From NCBI RefSeq assembly GCF_002224265.1, contig NZ_CP012881.1, positions 1,240,001 to 1,304,000 of the forward strand: a stretch of 64,000 bases of DNA, read 5' to 3'. Positions 62,530 to 64,000 of the stretch are shown here, one piece after another. The first letter of the stretch is position 1. Each line of letters begins with the position of its first letter. The notes under the pieces are model-generated. The model had not been told where the DNA came from. It made no database searches and saw only the letters and a program-made list of their open reading frames with translations. The stretch is from Vibrio vulnificus NBRC 15645 = ATCC 27562 (GTDB lineage Bacteria; Pseudomonadota; Gammaproteobacteria; Enterobacterales; Vibrionaceae). Position numbers and translations under genes: made by a program.

Positions 62530-63468
62530 ATGGCAACTGCAACAAAACCTGCGTTTTCAATTTCGCTGCTTCACCCTAAATACTGGCCAGTTTGGCTGGG
62601 CTTTGGCCTACTTGCCGTCATCGTCACCATCCTGCCGTACAAATTACAGCTTTGGCTGGGTCGTAGCCTTGGGCTATTTTCCATGCGCTTCGCCAAAAGC
62701 CGTGTGCATGTCGCTCATCGTAACTTGGAGCTGGCCTTTCCAGAAATGGGCCAGCAAGAGCGCGAGGCCATTGTGGTTGAAAACTTCAAAAACACTGGCT
62801 TAGCGCTATTTGAAACGGGTATCGCATGGTTCTGGCCAGATTGGCGCATCAAGCGTCATGTTGTCTTTGGTGACACCCGTGAACTAATGGAACTGGATGC
62901 CAATAAAAAAGGGGTGTTGGTGGTGTGTACGCACTCACTTAACCTTGAGATTACCGCGCGTGCCTTTTCATTGTTTGCGCCCGGTTATGGCGTGTATCGC
63001 CCACATGACAACCCCGCTTACGACTTTATTCAAACTTGGGGTCGCACCCGTTGTGGCAACCAAATGGTGGATCGCAAAGACGTTAAAGGCATGCTGAAAA
63101 TTCTCCGTGGCGGTGGCCGCTTGTGGTACTTACCTGACCATGATTATGGCAACAACCATGCGGTATTTGTCCCCTTCTTTGCCGTACCCGATGCGTGTAC
63201 AACGGCAGGCACAGGCGTATTAGTCGATGCGAGTAAGTGTGCGGTGATCACCGCTTCTAGCTTCCGCAAAGGCGAAACCTATACGCTGGAAATTGACCCG
63301 GATATCAGCGACCAATTCCCACGTAAAGACACTGTTGGCGCGGCAACGGTGATGAACCAAGCGATTGAGAAAGTGATTTTGCGTGGATTAGATCAATGGA
63401 TGTGGCTGCACAAACGCTTTAAGAGCATGGCTGACCCAAGCCAACCACGCGGCATTCGTTATAAGTAG
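62530..63468 (+). CDS. Lipid A secondary acyltransferase, LpxL-type
   Basis: The 312-residue protein of the LpxL/LpxM family begins FSISLLHPKYWPVWLGFGLL, has a membrane helix near residues 20-38 and the catalytic motif HX4E, His135 to Glu140 (THSLNLE), near the family position. Other blocks are VYRPHDNPAYDFIQTWGR near 155 and GGRLWYLPDHDYGNNHAVFVPFF (split: GGRLWYLPDHD, YGNNHAVFVPFF) near 195-217. It probably transfers a lauroyl- or palmitoleoyl-type chain to Kdo-lipid IVA. It sits 3 bp after slmA, which links it to that transcript. With the gene at 27867 it makes two family members in this window. Confidence 0.9.
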   Translation: MATATKPAFSISLLHPKYWPVWLGFGLLAVIVTILPYKLQLWLGRSLGLFSMRFAKSRVHVAHRNLELAFPEMGQQEREAIVVENFKNTGLALFETGIAWFWPDWRIKRHVVFGDTRELMELDANKKGVLVVCTHSLNLEITARAFSLFAPGYGVYRPHDNPAYDFIQTWGRTRCGNQMVDRKDVKGMLKILRGGGRLWYLPDHDYGNNHAVFVPFFAVPDACTTAGTGVLVDASKCAVITASSFRKGETYTLEIDPDISDQFPRKDTVGAATVMNQAIEKVILRGLDQWMWLHKRFKSMADPSQPRGIRYK

Positions 63469-63511
63469 TTAGGATAGATTCTAGGTTGCTAGGGACTAGG
63501 GACTAGAAGCC

Positions 63512-63594
63512 TAGATAACTAGATAACTAGATAACTAGATAACTAGATAACTAGATAACTAGATAACTAGATAACTAGATAACTAGATTCTAGG
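63512..63594. repeat. TAGATAAC octamer array, 9 copies
   Basis: Nine perfect TAGATAAC units (63512-63583) are flanked by CTAGG-rich sequence from 63480 to 63618, between the LpxL-type gene and pyrE. The 8-base unit differs from the 7-base arrays elsewhere but keeps the CTAG junction. Confidence 0.95.
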
Positions 63595-63630
63595 ATCTGC
63601 TTTTCCTAGAATCTAGCCTCTGCCTTTTAC

Positions 63631-64000
63631 TTAGATCCCGTATTGGGCGCGATACGCTTTCACCGCATCAAGATGCTCCGCTGCATCGCCTTTCTCTTCC
63701 AAGAAAGTGATCAAGTCCGACAGGCTAACGATAGAAATCACCGCACAAGCGAAATCACGTTCAACTTCCTGAATCGCAGACAGCTCACCCTTCCCTTTTT
63801 CTTGGCGGTCAATCGCCACCAATACGCCAGCCAGATCGGCGCCATTGGCCTGGATGATTTCCATCGATTCGCGAATCGCTGTGCCCGCGGTGATCACGTC
63901 GTCCACCAGCATAATGCGCCCTTCTAGCGCCGAGCCAACCAAGTTACCGCCTTCGCCGTGATCTTTGGCTTCTTTACGGTTGAAGCAGTAAGGCGTGTCG
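63631..64000 (-). CDS. pyrE: Orotate phosphoribosyltransferase, C-terminal part (cut by window edge)
   Basis: PyrE makes OMP from orotate and PRPP in pyrimidine synthesis. The visible 122 residues include [13 protein letters not shown], the PRPP-binding signature [20 protein letters not shown], and the C-terminal tail ending KAYRAQYGI. The frame is open to the window edge, so the N-terminus is outside. It converges on the LpxL-type gene across a CTAG-repeat gap. The slmA-pyrE order is conserved in relatives. Confidence 0.96.
   Translation of the reverse strand, partial: DTPYCFNRKEAKDHGEGGNLVGSALEGRIMLVDDVITAGTAIRESMEIIQANGADLAGVLVAIDRQEKGKGELSAIQEVERDFACAVISIVSLSDLITFLEEKGDAAEHLDAVKAYRAQYGI

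Overview
The window looks like a chromosomal segment of a Vibrio (most like V. vulnificus, but species is an inference). The evidence is the Vibrio-type housekeeping run coaD, mutM, rpmG, rpmB, radC, coaBC, slmA, pyrE beside lipopolysaccharide (LPS) core genes, a wza/wzb/wzc capsule locus divergent from a gfc/yjb operon, and an ISAs1-family element resembling the IS1358 group known from Vibrio surface-polysaccharide loci. No rRNA, tRNA or CRISPR array was seen.

Region 1 (about 1-20.9 kb, mostly minus strand) is a Wzx/Wzy/Wzc-type capsule or O-polysaccharide operon read from about 20.85 kb leftward: JUMPstart/ops element, wza, a stray four-helix-bundle gene, wzb, wzc, rmlBADC (dTDP-L-rhamnose), an extra murB-murA pair (UDP-MurNAc), a glycosyltransferase, wzx, a TupA-like ATP-grasp gene, wzy and two glycosyltransferases. 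It ends at an ISAs1-family insertion sequence, the initiating transferase wecA (opposite strand) and ugd (cut by the window edge). The stretch from about 3.1 to 12.1 kb is visibly AT-rich, as expected of an exchanged serotype cassette.

Region 2 (about 20.9-26.6 kb, plus strand) is gfcABCD, divergent from wza. A 1.2 kb array of alternating long (about 209 bp) and short (103 bp) repeat units lies between gfcA and gfcB.

Region 3 (about 26.8-33.1 kb, plus strand) holds LPS core and lipid A genes: hldD, lpxM, waaF, waaA, a frameshifted family 2 glycosyltransferase and a sialyltransferase-like (GT52-type) gene.

Region 4 (about 33.1-41.1 kb, minus strand) is a complete pseudaminic acid pathway: pseB, pseC, pseF, pseG, a PseH-FkbH fusion, a VOC-ACP fusion and pseI. 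The two fusions suggest that a carrier-bound hydroxyacyl group, for example glyceryl, is put on the sugar. This is the best candidate for an undescribed system. A second GT52-type gene beside it is split by an IS4-family element with a perfect 12-bp target duplication.

Region 5 (about 43.7-46.8 kb) is a nest of insertion sequences: an IS3-like element inside an IS4-family element inside a bidirectional terminator. Region 6 (about 46.9-53.4 kb) has a PbgA/YejM-like protein, kdkA, dgkA, three core glycosyltransferases and coaD. Region 7 (about 53.4-64 kb) has an LtaS-type sulfatase, mutM, rpmBG, radC, a chemoreceptor, coaBC, slmA, an lpxL-type gene and pyrE (cut by the window edge).

Across the window, many gene gaps carry tandem CTAG-containing arrays (7-mer TAGGTTC, 7-mer TAGGGTC, 8-mer TAGATAAC) or degenerate CTAG-rich inverted spacers. 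CTAG is normally rare in bacterial DNA, so this is a striking intergenic repeat family.
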